DNA of 64,000 bases from Sphingomonas sp. TREG-RG-20F-R18-01 (GCF_022662475.1 NZ_JAKNQQ010000005.1:62001-126000); one strand, 5' to 3'. Positions 45,482 through 54,787 are shown, counted from the stretch's first letter. Notes: generated from the letters alone by a model not told the origin. Numbers and translations: made by a program.

Positions 45482-48145
45482 ATGACTGTTCGATCGGGCC
45501 TCCGCCTGCAGCTGCTCATGGGCGGCGCATTGCTGGCTATCACTGCCGCGCCCGCCGTGGCACAGACCGCGCCGACCGGCGACTCCGCGCAGACGACGGC
45601 CGCCGGCGACGTCGCGCCGACTGCAGACGCGGCGACCGCGCCGTCTGACCAGCAAGGTCTGGGCGATATCGTCGTTACCGCGACTCGCCGCGAAACCAAC
45701 CTGCAGAAGACGCCGATCTCGATCAGCGTGCTGAGCAGCCAGGGCATCACGGATCGTCACGTCCAGAGCCTGTTCAACCTCGCCGACGGCTCGATCCCGT
45801 CGCTCCGCGTCGCGACCTTCGAGGCGCGCCAGTCGGCGCTGACGATCGGTATCCGCGGCATCGTCCCCTACGATCAGAACCAGACTGCGCGTGATGGCGG
45901 CGTCGGCGTCTACATCGACGGCGTCGCGCTCGGGAAGACCCAGGGCCTCAACGCCGCGTTGTTCGACATCGAGCGCATCGAAGTCCTCAAGGGCCCGCAG
46001 GGCACGCTGTTCGGTCGCAACACCGAAGGCGGCGCGCTGTCGCTCGTCTCGAAGGCGCCGACCGGCATCCTCGGCGGTCGCGTTACCGCGGGCGTCGGCA
46101 ACTATGGCAGCCACAACGCCGACCTGCATCTCGACCTGCCGAGCTTCTACAACATCTCACTCAAGTTCGACGGCGTCTACCAGCACCAGGATCCGACCGT
46201 GAAGGACCCGCTCACGGGGTCGACCGGCTGGAACTATTACGACCGCAAGGGCGGCCGCGCCGCCGCGCGCTGGCAGCCGATCGACGGCTTCACGGCAGAC
46301 TTCGCCTATGACTATGCGAAGGACGAGAACACCCCGCAGTACAGCCAGCTGGTCAACTACAACCCGGGCAACCTGCCGGTCGGTACGTTCAATTCGGCGG
46401 GTGCGCTCCAGCTCAACGGCGTCGCCTGTGGCGGCACCATCACCCCGGTGCAGGCTGCAGCAGGACGTCCGATCTGCATCGCTCCGAAAGCACCGCTCGT
46501 CGGCGTTCATCCCGACCGCCAGACCGTCGCCGACGTCGGCGTCCCGCAGCAGCCCAGCGTCGACATCACGCACGGTTTCTCGGCCAACCTGAAGTACAAG
46601 CTCGCCCCCTGGATCGAGCTGCGCTCGATCACCGCATGGCGCAGCGTCAGCACCGATCAGTGGGACAACTCCGGCGGACCGGAGCGCAGCACCTTCGCGC
46701 CGTTCGTGCCCAACACCGCCAACCCGACCGCGATCAACACGACCGGTACGTTCAGCCGCTACAGCCTGTCGTTCCTGCGCCAGCATCAGTTCAGCCAGGA
46801 AGTCCAGGCGGTCGGCAGCATCCCGCAGTTCGATTATGTCGTCGGCGGCTATTACTACACCGAGCAGGCGTCCGAATATGCCGCGACGCCGCTGAGCAAC
46901 CAGTGGAACGGCGATGGCACCGCCTACACCGTGCGTTCGCCGATCCCGGGCAATTCGACCGCGATCAGCGGCGCGAACTCGGGCTATCAGCAGTATGATC
47001 CGTCGTGCAACAACGGGCTGGCGGCGACCGCTCCGCAATTCCGGAACAGCTGCCAGTTCATCACCCGCGCCAGCGCGGCGACGGACCACAACTATTCGGT
47101 ATTCGGCAACCTGACCTTCACCCCGGAAGCGCTTGGCAACGTGGTGCACATCACGGCCGGCGGTCGCTGGACGAAGGATGATCGTCACGGCCTGCTCTAT
47201 GTCGTCAACAACCGGACCGATCTGAACCCGGTCACCACGGTCGCCAACAGCACCGCGACGCCGTTCACGTTCAAGAACAACATCAGCCGGTTCGATCCGA
47301 TGATCAACATCGCGTTCGATGCGACCCCGGACGTCCACCTCTACGCAAAGTATGCAACGGGCTTCCGTGCCGGTGGTGCGAACGATCGTTCGCTCCAGTT
47401 CAACGCCTTCGGTCCTGAAGCGGTCAAGTCCTACGAAATCGGCGCGAAGATGGACTTCCTCCAGCACCGCGCGCGCCTGAACCTCGCCGGCTACATCATG
47501 GACCGCAAGAACACGCAGTTCGACTTCGACTATTTCGATACGAATGGTTCGAGCGTCACCAACGGCAGCCACATCGAGCAGACCGTCAATGCCGGCAACA
47601 GCAAGATCCGCGGTATCGAAGCCGATCTGACGGTGAAGCCGTTCCCGGAACTGACGCTGACCGGTTCCTATGCCTACACCTACTGGAAGGCGCCGTCGGC
47701 GATCAGCCCGCTGGGTGGTGGCCTGCAGCAGCTGTACATCGTCTACACGCCTAACAATGCGGCATCGGGCGCGATCGACTATGTCACCCCGATCCACATC
47801 GCCGATGCAAGCGTCCGCCTGCATCTCGACGGCAACTATGCGAGCAGCCAGTACAGCTTCCAGCTCGAGCCGACCAAGACCGATGCGAGCTTCGTAATGA
47901 ACGGCCGCCTCGCGCTCGCCGACATCTCGGTGAATGACCATAACAAGGTCACCGTCTCGGTCTGGGCTCGCAACCTGCTCGACACGACGTACATCTACCG
48001 TCGCTCGGCAGCGAACTCGACGCCGGTCCAGAACATCGGTGCCAACGGCCAGCTGGTCTCGACCAACTACGGCGGCATCCTTGGCGACTATGCCAACTTC
48101 AACCCGCCGCGCACGTGGGGCCTGGAGCTTTCGGCAAAGTTCTGA
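45482..48145 (+). CDS. TonB-dependent receptor
   Basis: An 887-residue outer-membrane transporter with a signal peptide (1-27), a TonB box (LGDIVVTATRRETNLQ), a plug domain (TPISISVLSSQGI, LFDIERIEVLKGPQGTLFGRNTEGGAL) and a barrel ending LELSAKF. The QGTLFGRNT motif is shared with the CirA/FyuA-like and phytochemical-type receptor groups of sphingomonads. No substrate enzyme is adjacent, so the ligand (iron chelate, sugar or aromatic) is unknown. It is downstream of lacI but 450 bases away, and has its own strong terminator. Confidence 0.94.
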   Translation: MTVRSGLRLQLLMGGALLAITAAPAVAQTAPTGDSAQTTAAGDVAPTADAATAPSDQQGLGDIVVTATRRETNLQKTPISISVLSSQGITDRHVQSLFNLADGSIPSLRVATFEARQSALTIGIRGIVPYDQNQTARDGGVGVYIDGVALGKTQGLNAALFDIERIEVLKGPQGTLFGRNTEGGALSLVSKAPTGILGGRVTAGVGNYGSHNADLHLDLPSFYNISLKFDGVYQHQDPTVKDPLTGSTGWNYYDRKGGRAAARWQPIDGFTADFAYDYAKDENTPQYSQLVNYNPGNLPVGTFNSAGALQLNGVACGGTITPVQAAAGRPICIAPKAPLVGVHPDRQTVADVGVPQQPSVDITHGFSANLKYKLAPWIELRSITAWRSVSTDQWDNSGGPERSTFAPFVPNTANPTAINTTGTFSRYSLSFLRQHQFSQEVQAVGSIPQFDYVVGGYYYTEQASEYAATPLSNQWNGDGTAYTVRSPIPGNSTAISGANSGYQQYDPSCNNGLAATAPQFRNSCQFITRASAATDHNYSVFGNLTFTPEALGNVVHITAGGRWTKDDRHGLLYVVNNRTDLNPVTTVANSTATPFTFKNNISRFDPMINIAFDATPDVHLYAKYATGFRAGGANDRSLQFNAFGPEAVKSYEIGAKMDFLQHRARLNLAGYIMDRKNTQFDFDYFDTNGSSVTNGSHIEQTVNAGNSKIRGIEADLTVKPFPELTLTGSYAYTYWKAPSAISPLGGGLQQLYIVYTPNNAASGAIDYVTPIHIADASVRLHLDGNYASSQYSFQLEPTKTDASFVMNGRLALADISVNDHNKVTVSVWARNLLDTTYIYRRSAANSTPVQNIGANGQLVSTNYGGILGDYANFNPPRTWGLELSAKF

Positions 48146-48175
48146 TCTTCCAGATCAGACGGTGATCCTGACGGA

Positions 48176-48209
48176 CCCGGCCCGAGCATCCCGCTCGGGC
48201 CGGGTTTTT
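48176..48209 (+). terminator. Rho-independent terminator of second TonB receptor gene
   Basis: A perfect 12-bp stem (CCCGGCCCGAGC / GCTCGGGCCGGG) with an ATCCC loop is followed by TTTTT, 30 bases past the stop codon. Confidence 0.92.
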
Positions 48210-48350
48210 CACGTGCCCCCTCGAAGCATCGCCATTGCGCGCAGTCAGCGCACGGCATCCCCGCACCGCAATCTGCCGCCGCGCAGCCGCGCGATCGCAT
48301 CGACCAGCGTGCGGCCATCGCGGGCCGTCAATCGATCGCGCGCGCGGCGC

Positions 48351-49028
48351 TCATCCCTGATCGACGAGCATGTAGCCGACCCCGCGAATCGTGACGATCG
48401 GATCGCGCTCGCCCGCCGCGCACACCTGCGCGCGGACCCGTCGGATATAGGATTCGACGATGTTGGTGGCGGGCTCGACATCATAGTTCCACACCGTCCT
48501 GTAGAACATCTGCCGGGTAACGACGCCGTTCTTGTTGCGGATCAATTCGCACAGCATCTGGAATTCGAGCTTGGGCAGGCTGAGCACGCGGGTGCCGCGG
48601 ACCGCACGATGCTTGACCTCGTTCACCTCGATATCGCCGGCCCGCATCAGCCCGCTTTCGCTCGCGCGCGTGGTCCGTCGCAGGATCGCCTTGATCCGTG
48701 CCTCGATCTCCACCGGTGCGGCGGGCTTGACCAGATAATCGTCCGCGCCCGCGTCGAGCCCGGCCACGCGCTGATCCAGATCGCCAAGCGCGGTCAGCAT
48801 GACGATCGGCACGCTCACCCCGCGCTCGCGCAGGACCTTTGCCACCGTGAACCCGTCGACATGCGGCAACATCACGTCGAGCAGGATCGCGTCGAATCTG
48901 TCGTCCGTCGCGCGCAGCAATGCGACCCGCCCATCTTCCGCGACGACGCAGTCGTGCCCGAGATCGGCCAGATCGCTGACCAGCGACCGTGCTGCGCGGG
49001 CATCATCCTCGACGATCAGAAGACGCAT
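48351..49028 (-). CDS. OmpR/PhoB-type response regulator (no kinase adjacent)
   Basis: A 225-residue two-component regulator. The receiver domain (MRLLIVEDDARAARSL) has the acidic pair D8-D9, phospho-acceptor D51 (AILLDVMLP), and the switch lysine K101 (DDYLVKP). The C-terminal winged helix is of CtrA/OmpR type (LSLPKLEFQMLCELIRNKNGVVTRQMF, IVESYIRRVRAQV). It is most like the two-component regulators of heavy-metal or cell-envelope systems. No histidine kinase lies nearby, so it is an orphan. Start is ATG 49028. Confidence 0.9.
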   Translation of the reverse strand: MRLLIVEDDARAARSLVSDLADLGHDCVVAEDGRVALLRATDDRFDAILLDVMLPHVDGFTVAKVLRERGVSVPIVMLTALGDLDQRVAGLDAGADDYLVKPAAPVEIEARIKAILRRTTRASESGLMRAGDIEVNEVKHRAVRGTRVLSLPKLEFQMLCELIRNKNGVVTRQMFYRTVWNYDVEPATNIVESYIRRVRAQVCAAGERDPIVTIRGVGYMLVDQG

Positions 49029-49133
49029 AGTCGGTGGTTCCCTGACGCTGAATCGCGTCAGAGCCATCGCCTGTTCGATCGCCAGTTACAATGCATTGTC
49101 GCCCGCACGCCGGGTCGGCGCCGATGCCCGCAT

Positions 49134-49508
49134 TCAGCCGTCGAAACCGCGCGCGGCCAGTCCCACCGCTGCCGGTACGGGGGCGCCGGGCAACCCCGGG
49201 ATGGCGTCGACCCAGAAATCGTCGGCCTGGCATCCGGGGACCGGGTTGGCGCGCAACACCTCGGCCGGATCGCAGAGAACGGCGAGACAGTCCGCGAGCG
49301 ATGGAGCATTGGGGGGACCAATCGTCTCGTGGACCATCTCGTCGGTCGTTTCGGCATCGGCAAGCAGGCGTGCCCGCGCCGCCGACCACAGGGCCATGCC
49401 GTCTTCCAGTACGAACGTTAGCGTGACGCGGAACTGGGGCTGGGGACCGACGCCGAAGTCAGTACCGTTCCGCATGCCGGTGAACGTTTTGGCGTCAAAG
49501 GAATACAT
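49134..49508 (-). CDS. Hypothetical protein, 124 aa
   Basis: The ORF starts MYSFDAKTFTGMRNGTDFG and has mixed helix/strand character and good codon usage (strong G/C at third positions). There is no signal peptide or membrane segment. It contains FRVTLTFVLEDGMALW followed by a region rich in acidic and Pro residues. No family is recognised. It lies upstream of the response regulator on the same strand, about 105 bases away. Confidence 0.6.
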   Translation of the reverse strand: MYSFDAKTFTGMRNGTDFGVGPQPQFRVTLTFVLEDGMALWSAARARLLADAETTDEMVHETIGPPNAPSLADCLAVLCDPAEVLRANPVPGCQADDFWVDAIPGLPGAPVPAAVGLAARGFDG

Positions 49509-49604
49509 CGGACATCCCACCGTAACTGGCCGTTGAACGACAGTGGCAACATAATCTTATCTGTTATACTTGCGAATATAGCATAAACACCATGGTTCGT
49601 TTGA

Positions 49605-50024
49605 CTATTGCAACGCGTAATCCCGCAGCGCCCCCGGATCCGCGCGCCCATGCGCCAGGATCAGGCACAGTTCGGCGAACAGGCGGTCCCACAGGGTGCA
49701 CGGAATCGACAGCGGTTGCCGCGACTGGCTGGTATCGATCTCGATCCGGCTGACCGGATCGACCGCGAGGCGCAGGGTTGCACTCCACATGCCGAAGATC
49801 TGCTCGTCGGGCAGCACGTCCGGCACGGCGAGCCGCGCCGAAAGGAGAAACCCCCACAACACTTCGGCGCCGTACAGGTCCAGCGTGGCGTGCGGTTGGC
49901 CCGGGGCGTCCGGGCGCTGCATGACGACGCGCGTACCGGCGGGATGCCGCTCCGCTCGCAGGCGCAAGCGCAGGCCCAGCGCATCGATGATCTCGCGGAC
50001 CCTGGGAAGACCATCGTGTTGCAT
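49605..50024 (-). CDS. Hypothetical protein, 139 aa
   Basis: A soluble protein starting MQHDGLPRVREIIDALGLRL. It contains RVVMQRPDAPGQPHATLDLY and a hydrophobic-rich middle, then CTLWDRLFAELCLILAHG. No signal or membrane helix is clear, and no domain is recognised. Third-position GC bias supports a real gene. It sits between the flagellar flgH gene and the hypothetical gene at 49134-49508, about 80 bases upstream of the latter, whose promoter region is notably AT-rich. Confidence 0.6.
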   Translation of the reverse strand: MQHDGLPRVREIIDALGLRLRLRAERHPAGTRVVMQRPDAPGQPHATLDLYGAEVLWGFLLSARLAVPDVLPDEQIFGMWSATLRLAVDPVSRIEIDTSQSRQPLSIPCTLWDRLFAELCLILAHGRADPGALRDYALQ

Positions 50025-50133
50025 AGGACTATCTTAAGCCACCACCGCCGTAATCGGACGCGCCACACCGGTAAAATGGCAATGCCCCGGGAATCCTGAT
50101 CGCGCGCCCACGCGCCCGACGCGGTTCGGCGGG

Positions 50134-50904
50134 TCAGAACGGGAAAAGCGCGTCGTAGATCTGTTGCCCCCAGCGCGCCTGTTGCGCATCCGACAATTGC
50201 CCGCGCCCGCCATAGCTGATGCGCGCCTCCGCAATCTGCGAGTGGAGGACCGAATTGTCGCGCGCGATGTCCTGCGGCCGGACGATGCCGGTCACGATCA
50301 GTTCGCGCAGTTCGTTGTTGACGCGCACTTCCTGTCGCCCGCGCACGGTGAGATTACCGTTGGGCAGAACGTCGGTGACGATCGCGGACATCGTCATGTT
50401 GACCGTTTCCGACCGGCTGATCTTGCCGCCCCCCGCCGATTGCGACTTGGAACTGGTGCTGGCGAGGTTGGTCGGATCGATGCTCTTGGGGAGCAGCTTC
50501 TGCAGCCCAAGCAGACTGCCGACACTGGCGTTTTCGGAGCCGGTACGGTCCCGCGTGGTGTTGTTCCCGACCTCGGCCTTGTCGGCGATATTGATGCGAA
50601 TCGTCAGGATGTCGCCGATCCGGGTGGCGCGCTGATCCGCGAGAAAAGCTGCGGCACCGGCGCGGAACAGCGATGCGGTGACGGGCCCCGGTGCGGTGCC
50701 GGGGCCGGATCCGAACATCCCCGGAGTGCGGGCCTCGCGGCGTAGCGTGGCACCAGCCTGGCCAAGCGAAGGCTCGACCGCGACGTTGGCGGTGGTCTCC
50801 GCCGGCGACATCTTCGGGGCCTTGCCGATCGTCTGTAATCGACCGACCGCGCCGCACCCCGACAGCAGCAGCGCGCCGCTCGCCAGTACAAAAATGGTCT
50901 TCAT
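50134..50904 (-). CDS. flgH: Flagellar L-ring protein FlgH
   Basis: A 256-residue outer-membrane lipoprotein forming the L ring around the flagellar rod. The lipobox is ALLLSGCGAV. The FlgH core is ATRIGDILTIRINIADKAEVGN, VRGRQEVRVNNELRELIVTGIVRPQDI, and the C-terminal AEARISYGGRGQLSDAQQ. It is the last gene of the flgF-flgG-flgA-flgH series, with a repeat element between flgA and flgH. Confidence 0.95.
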   Translation of the reverse strand: MKTIFVLASGALLLSGCGAVGRLQTIGKAPKMSPAETTANVAVEPSLGQAGATLRREARTPGMFGSGPGTAPGPVTASLFRAGAAAFLADQRATRIGDILTIRINIADKAEVGNNTTRDRTGSENASVGSLLGLQKLLPKSIDPTNLASTSSKSQSAGGGKISRSETVNMTMSAIVTDVLPNGNLTVRGRQEVRVNNELRELIVTGIVRPQDIARDNSVLHSQIAEARISYGGRGQLSDAQQARWGQQIYDALFPF

Positions 50905-50953
50905 TGCATATGTCCCCTGTCAGAATGCCCGAAACGCGGCGTTAATCCCGCCA

Positions 50954-51052
50954 CCCCGGCGAAGGCCGGGGCTCCATCGCGCTGGTTGTGGTAGCGAAGC
51001 GCGGGTCTCAGCCTTCAACCGTACTTCTCTTGGGCCCCGGCCTTCGCCGGGG
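50954..51052. repeat. REP-like inverted-repeat element inside flagellar operon
   Basis: A copy with arms CCCCGGCGAAGGCCGGGG and CCCCGGCCTTCGCCGGGG lies between flgA and flgH, within a single-direction operon. Confidence 0.87.
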
Positions 51053-51089
51053 TGGTGGTCTGTATGGAACGCCCCTGCTCGCACGCGCT

Positions 51090-51554
51090 TTACGGCCCGA
51101 CCAGCACCAGTCCGCTCGCCGCCGCGACGCCGTCCAGCGTGCGGGCGGTCGAGGCGGCTACGACGCGGACCGGCTCGCCCGAGCCTGCGCTCGCGAGCGC
51201 GCGGCCGCTGGTGGTGATCAGCAGCCCGCGACTGCGATAGGCGATCAGCACGGGCTCGCCGCGCCGGACCAGCCGGGGCGTCACCACGTCGGTGATCCGC
51301 ACGACGCTTCCCGGTGCGAGCCCGCGGCTCGCTTCCTTGCCGTTCGCGTCGACGGGCTGAAGCGCGCCTCGGGCTTGGCCAAGCGCACGGTCTTCGTAGG
51401 TAAAGTCCCCGGCGGACAGGATAGCCCCCTGCGCGACCGGATGCGCGAGCACCGCGACCGACACCATCGCCGGCCGCACCGCCGGAACCACGCCCTGCGC
51501 CGCCAGCGGGCTTGCGACCGCGCCGAGCAGGAGAACCGCGATCCGCGCACTCAT
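51090..51554 (-). CDS. flgA: Flagellar P-ring assembly chaperone FlgA
   Basis: A 154-residue periplasmic protein with a signal peptide (about 1-19, AVLLLGAVASPLAAQ). The SAF-like domain reads HPVAQGAILSAGDFTYEDRAL, and the C-terminus has RRGEPVLIAYRSRGLLITTSGRALASAGSGEPVRVV in pieces typical of FlgA. It helps P-ring (FlgI) assembly. It overlaps flgG by four bases (ATGA). Confidence 0.88.
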   Translation of the reverse strand: MSARIAVLLLGAVASPLAAQGVVPAVRPAMVSVAVLAHPVAQGAILSAGDFTYEDRALGQARGALQPVDANGKEASRGLAPGSVVRITDVVTPRLVRRGEPVLIAYRSRGLLITTSGRALASAGSGEPVRVVAASTARTLDGVAAASGLVLVGP

Positions 51555-52333
51555 CGCAGCTGGCTCGTCGTCGCGAGCATTTCATCGGCGGTCTTCACCA
51601 CGCGGCTGTTCATCTCATAGGCGCGCTGCGCGGTGATCAGCGCGGTGATCTCGGACACTGGATTCACGTTGGACGCCTCGATGAACCCTTGCGACAGCGT
51701 ACCGAACCCCGGCTCGCCGGGATTGGCCAAGGTGGGCTGGCCCGAGGCGCCGGTCGCGAGGAACAGGTTGCCGCCCTGTGCCTCCAGCCCGCCTTCGTTG
51801 ACAAAGGTGGCCAACTGCAATTGTCCGACCGTCTGCAGATCCGCCTGTCCGGCGAGCTTGACCTGTACCAGCCCGGTCTTGGAAATGCTGACGTCGACCG
51901 CTTCGGGCGGGATCGTGATTCCCGGTTCGACCGCCAGGCCGTCGGCCGTGACGAGCTGGCCCTGATCCGAAAGCTGCAAGGATCCGTCGCGCGTGTAGCC
52001 GGTCTCGCCCGACGGCAGTGTCACCGCAAAATAGCCGCGCCCCTGGATCGCAACGTCATAGCGATTGTCGGTCTGTGTCAGCGCGCCCTGCGTCGCGATG
52101 CGATAGACCCCGCCGGTCTTGACGCCCGCGCCGATCTGGATCCCGGTCGGCACGCGATTGTCGCCGCCCGCCGCGGCCCCGGGACGCGAGACCTGCTCGT
52201 ACAGCAGGTCCTGAAACTCGGCGCGCTGCCGCTTGAACGCGGTCGTGTTCATGTTGGCGATATTGTTCGAAATGACGTCGACGTTGGTCTGCTGCGCCAG
52301 CATGCCGGTGCCCGCAATCGATAAGGAACGCAT
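51551..52333 (-). CDS. flgG: Flagellar distal rod protein FlgG
   Basis: A 260-residue rod protein. It begins MRSLSIAGTGMLAQQTNVDVISNNIANMNTTAFKRQRAEFQ in family form, and ends with ITALITAQRAYEMNSRVVKTADEMLATTSQLR. The flg-G signature at residues 20-40 (ISNNIANMNTTAFKR) is clear. It follows flgF by 23 bases. Confidence 0.96.
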   Translation of the reverse strand: MRSLSIAGTGMLAQQTNVDVISNNIANMNTTAFKRQRAEFQDLLYEQVSRPGAAAGGDNRVPTGIQIGAGVKTGGVYRIATQGALTQTDNRYDVAIQGRGYFAVTLPSGETGYTRDGSLQLSDQGQLVTADGLAVEPGITIPPEAVDVSISKTGLVQVKLAGQADLQTVGQLQLATFVNEGGLEAQGGNLFLATGASGQPTLANPGEPGFGTLSQGFIEASNVNPVSEITALITAQRAYEMNSRVVKTADEMLATTSQLR

Positions 52334-52356
52334 CTTGGGTCTCCTGGAAAAAGGGA

Positions 52357-53097
52357 TCAGCCAAAGTGGCCGAGCTTGTCGATCGCGGTCTTGCGCATGT
52401 CGCCCAGCGCCTCGGTCATCTTCATGCTGGTCTGATAGGCGCGCAGGATCTCGACCATGTTGGTCGTCTCGACGATCGGCTGGACGTTGGAGCCCTCGAC
52501 CCCACCGCTGCGCAGTTTCGTTTCTGCCGCGCTCGAGCCGCGCCCGCCGGTCGCGGTGAACAGCCCGTCGCCGCGCGGATCGACCCCTGCTTCGTCGCCG
52601 AAGACAGTGACCTCGATCCGGCCGAGCGCGCCGGTCGTTCCCGTGACGGTGCCATCCGCACGGATGCTGAGCTTGCCGATGTCCTCGGGTGGCACCGCGA
52701 TCGGCTGGCCACCCTCCCCGTGTACCGCCAGGCCGCCGGCCGTCACCAGGGTCCCGTCGTCCGCGACCTTCAAATAGCCGGCGCGCGTATAGGCGACGCT
52801 GCCATCCGGCGCGTCGACCGCCAGATATCCCGGGCCGTCGATCATCACGTCGATCGGATTGCCGGTCGGCTGGAACCCGCCCGCCGCGGAATCGTGCGTC
52901 GCGCCCTGGTCGAGCACCAGCGACGTGGTCGGCACCGGACTTTGCGGGTCACCCGTCTTCTCGACATATTCGCGAAACACGGGGTCTTCGCGCTTGAACC
53001 CGGCGGTCGAAACGTTCGCGAGATTGTTCGCGGCAACGTCGAGCCTGCGCCGCAGCGCCTGCTCGTGGCTCAGCAATACATAGGAGGATATGTCCAC
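52357..53097 (-). CDS. flgF: Flagellar proximal rod protein FlgF
   Basis: A 246-residue rod protein. It starts at GTG 53097, with GAGGA upstream, giving the family N-terminus DISSYVLLSHEQALRRRLDVA. The rod signature is NNLANVSTAGFKRED. The C-terminus has NMVEILRAYQTSMKMTEALGD. A GTG at 53112 would add five residues. It is the first gene of the operon and is divergent from fliL. Confidence 0.95.
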   Translation of the reverse strand: MDISSYVLLSHEQALRRRLDVAANNLANVSTAGFKREDPVFREYVEKTGDPQSPVPTTSLVLDQGATHDSAAGGFQPTGNPIDVMIDGPGYLAVDAPDGSVAYTRAGYLKVADDGTLVTAGGLAVHGEGGQPIAVPPEDIGKLSIRADGTVTGTTGALGRIEVTVFGDEAGVDPRGDGLFTATGGRGSSAAETKLRSGGVEGSNVQPIVETTNMVEILRAYQTSMKMTEALGDMRKTAIDKLGHFG

Positions 53098-53159
53098 CCG
53101 GTCGGTCCTCACGAAAATCGCTTTTTGTGGCCGCTAGGCAAAATCTGCCCGGCTGCTCT

Positions 53160-53170
53160 CCTATAATAGG
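53160..53170. promoter_or_regulatory. CCTATAATAGG palindrome, flgF/fliL divergent region
   Basis: CCTATAATAGG is a perfect odd palindrome (CCTAT-A-ATAGG) containing TATAAT. It lies 50 bases before fliL and about 63 before flgF. Similar motifs occur in the other two divergent flagellar regions. Confidence 0.45.
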
Positions 53171-53219
53171 CGGGAATTGCCGGTGCGGTCGCACGCACGG
53201 CGCCGCAGGGGACGCAAGG

Positions 53220-53774
53220 ATGAGCGAACAGCAGACGGACACCGACGCCAGCGGAGGCACCACCCCTTCCGATGGCGACGCGGCCCCCGTCCCTGCCAAG
53301 AAGAGCAAGAAACTGATCCTGCTCGGCGGGATCGGGGCGGTGCTGCTGCTTGGCACCGGTGGCGGCGCCTGGATGCTGCTGGGCGGAAGTGGCAAGGCCC
53401 CGGCGCCGCAAGAGGCGGCCGCCGATGCGCCCAAGGATGACAAGGGCGGCGGAGAAGCCGGCAAGGAAGGCGAGCATTTCGTCGACGTGCCCGCGATGGT
53501 CGTCAACCTGCGCAGCGCGGACGGCGCCGCGCGCTTCCTCAAGGTGCATCTGATGCTGGTGCCCGGCACGAAGATGACGCCCGAGCAGATCACCGCCAAA
53601 CTGCCGCTGTTGCTCGATGCCTATCAGCCGTTCCTGCGGGAGCTCCGGCCCGACGACCTTGCCGGCTCCGCGGCCGTCTATCGCGTCAAGGAAGAGATGC
53701 TGGTGCGGGCGCACCAGACGCTCGGCGACGGCGCGGTGAAGGACGTGCTCATCCAGGACCTGATTCAGCAATGA
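53220..53774 (+). CDS. fliL: Flagellar basal body-associated protein FliL
   Basis: A 184-residue inner-membrane protein. A Thr/Asp-rich cytoplasmic start is followed by a transmembrane helix (about 31-52, LILLGGIGAVLLLGTGGGAWMLL) and a periplasmic stator-ring domain (FVDVPAMVVNLRSADGAARFLKV, VLIQDLIQQ). It supports stator function. ATG 53220 is preceded by AAGG. It overlaps fliM by four bases. Confidence 0.92.
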   Translation: MSEQQTDTDASGGTTPSDGDAAPVPAKKSKKLILLGGIGAVLLLGTGGGAWMLLGGSGKAPAPQEAAADAPKDDKGGGEAGKEGEHFVDVPAMVVNLRSADGAARFLKVHLMLVPGTKMTPEQITAKLPLLLDAYQPFLRELRPDDLAGSAAVYRVKEEMLVRAHQTLGDGAVKDVLIQDLIQQ

Positions 53775-54787
53775 GTATCGAACTCGAGGATTTCGACCTG
53801 CCCGAACCGCCGGTCGCGCTGTTCAACGGCGATGCGACGCTTGGCCAGGCCGATATCGATGCGCTGTTCGGTGACATCGGCGCGCCGGTCGACCCCAAGC
53901 AGGGCCTGCGCGCAGTCATCGAGTCCGACGTCATCAGCCATGAGCGGCTGCCGATGCTGGAGGTGGTGTTCGATCGAATGGTGCGGATCTTCGCGACGTC
54001 GATGCGCAACCTGACCTCGGACGCGATCGACGTCAGTCTCGAGGAGGTCAATTCGGTCCGCTTCGGCGACTTCCTGAGCCGCGTGGCCCTTCCCGCGATG
54101 ATCGGCGTGTTCCGGATCGAGGAATGGGAGAATTACGGCCTGGTGACGGTGGATTCCGGGCTGATCTATTCGGTGGTCGACGCGTTGCTCGGCGGGCGGC
54201 GGGGCGGGGCGACCGTGCTGATCGACGGACGCGGGTTCACCACGATCGAAAGCGACCTGGTCGGACGCATGCTCCGCACGGTCCTGGCCGACATGAGCAG
54301 CGCGCTTGCGCCGATCACGCCCAATACGATGGCACTGGAGCGGATCGAGACGAGCACGCGCTTCGCGACAATCGCCGGGTCGACCAATATCTGCGCGGTC
54401 GCGACGTTCCGGGTCGATATGGACGACCGCGGTGGACGGTTCAGCATCCTTCTCCCCTATGCCACGATCGAACCGGTCAAGCATTTGCTGGGCCAACGGT
54501 TCATGGGCGAAAAGCTGGGGCGGGACGGCATCTGGGAACCGCACATGACCGCGGAGGTGCGCAAGACCACCGTCAGCCTGGACGTCGTGCTGGGCGAGCG
54601 CCTGCTTGCGCTCGAGACCGTGCGCGACTTCGCGGTCGGGCAGACCATTCCGCTCCACCGCGGACCGGACGATCCGCTCGACCTGCAATGCGGCGGCGTC
54701 ACGCTTGGCCGCGCGCAGATCGGGCAGCGCTCCAACAACATCGCCGTCCGCATGATGACCGACATAGCCAGGGGACCCAAGCCATGA
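53771..54787 (+). CDS. fliM: Flagellar motor switch protein FliM
   Basis: A 338-residue C-ring protein that binds CheY-P. An N-terminal segment (ADIDALFGD) is followed by the middle FliM domain (ERLPMLEVVFDRMVRIFATSMRNL) and the C-terminal SpoA domain (LDVVLGERLLALETVRDFAVGQTIPL). It is translationally coupled to fliL (ATGA) and to the next gene (ATGA). Confidence 0.96.
   Translation: MSIELEDFDLPEPPVALFNGDATLGQADIDALFGDIGAPVDPKQGLRAVIESDVISHERLPMLEVVFDRMVRIFATSMRNLTSDAIDVSLEEVNSVRFGDFLSRVALPAMIGVFRIEEWENYGLVTVDSGLIYSVVDALLGGRRGGATVLIDGRGFTTIESDLVGRMLRTVLADMSSALAPITPNTMALERIETSTRFATIAGSTNICAVATFRVDMDDRGGRFSILLPYATIEPVKHLLGQRFMGEKLGRDGIWEPHMTAEVRKTTVSLDVVLGERLLALETVRDFAVGQTIPLHRGPDDPLDLQCGGVTLGRAQIGQRSNNIAVRMMTDIARGPKP

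Noticed and set aside
46157..47941. 594-codon frame antisense to second TonB receptor
   Set aside because: Shadow frame; the receptor on the plus strand has clear plug and barrel motifs.
48088..48318. 76-codon minus-strand frame after TonB receptor
   Set aside because: It lies over the strong terminator and the receptor end, with Gly/Pro/Ser-rich composition; not a gene.
53139..53167. Sigma-28 (FliA) promoter before fliL
   Set aside because: TCCTATAA resembles the -10 element, but the -35 position has only weak similarity and the same motif before fliN lacks any -35.
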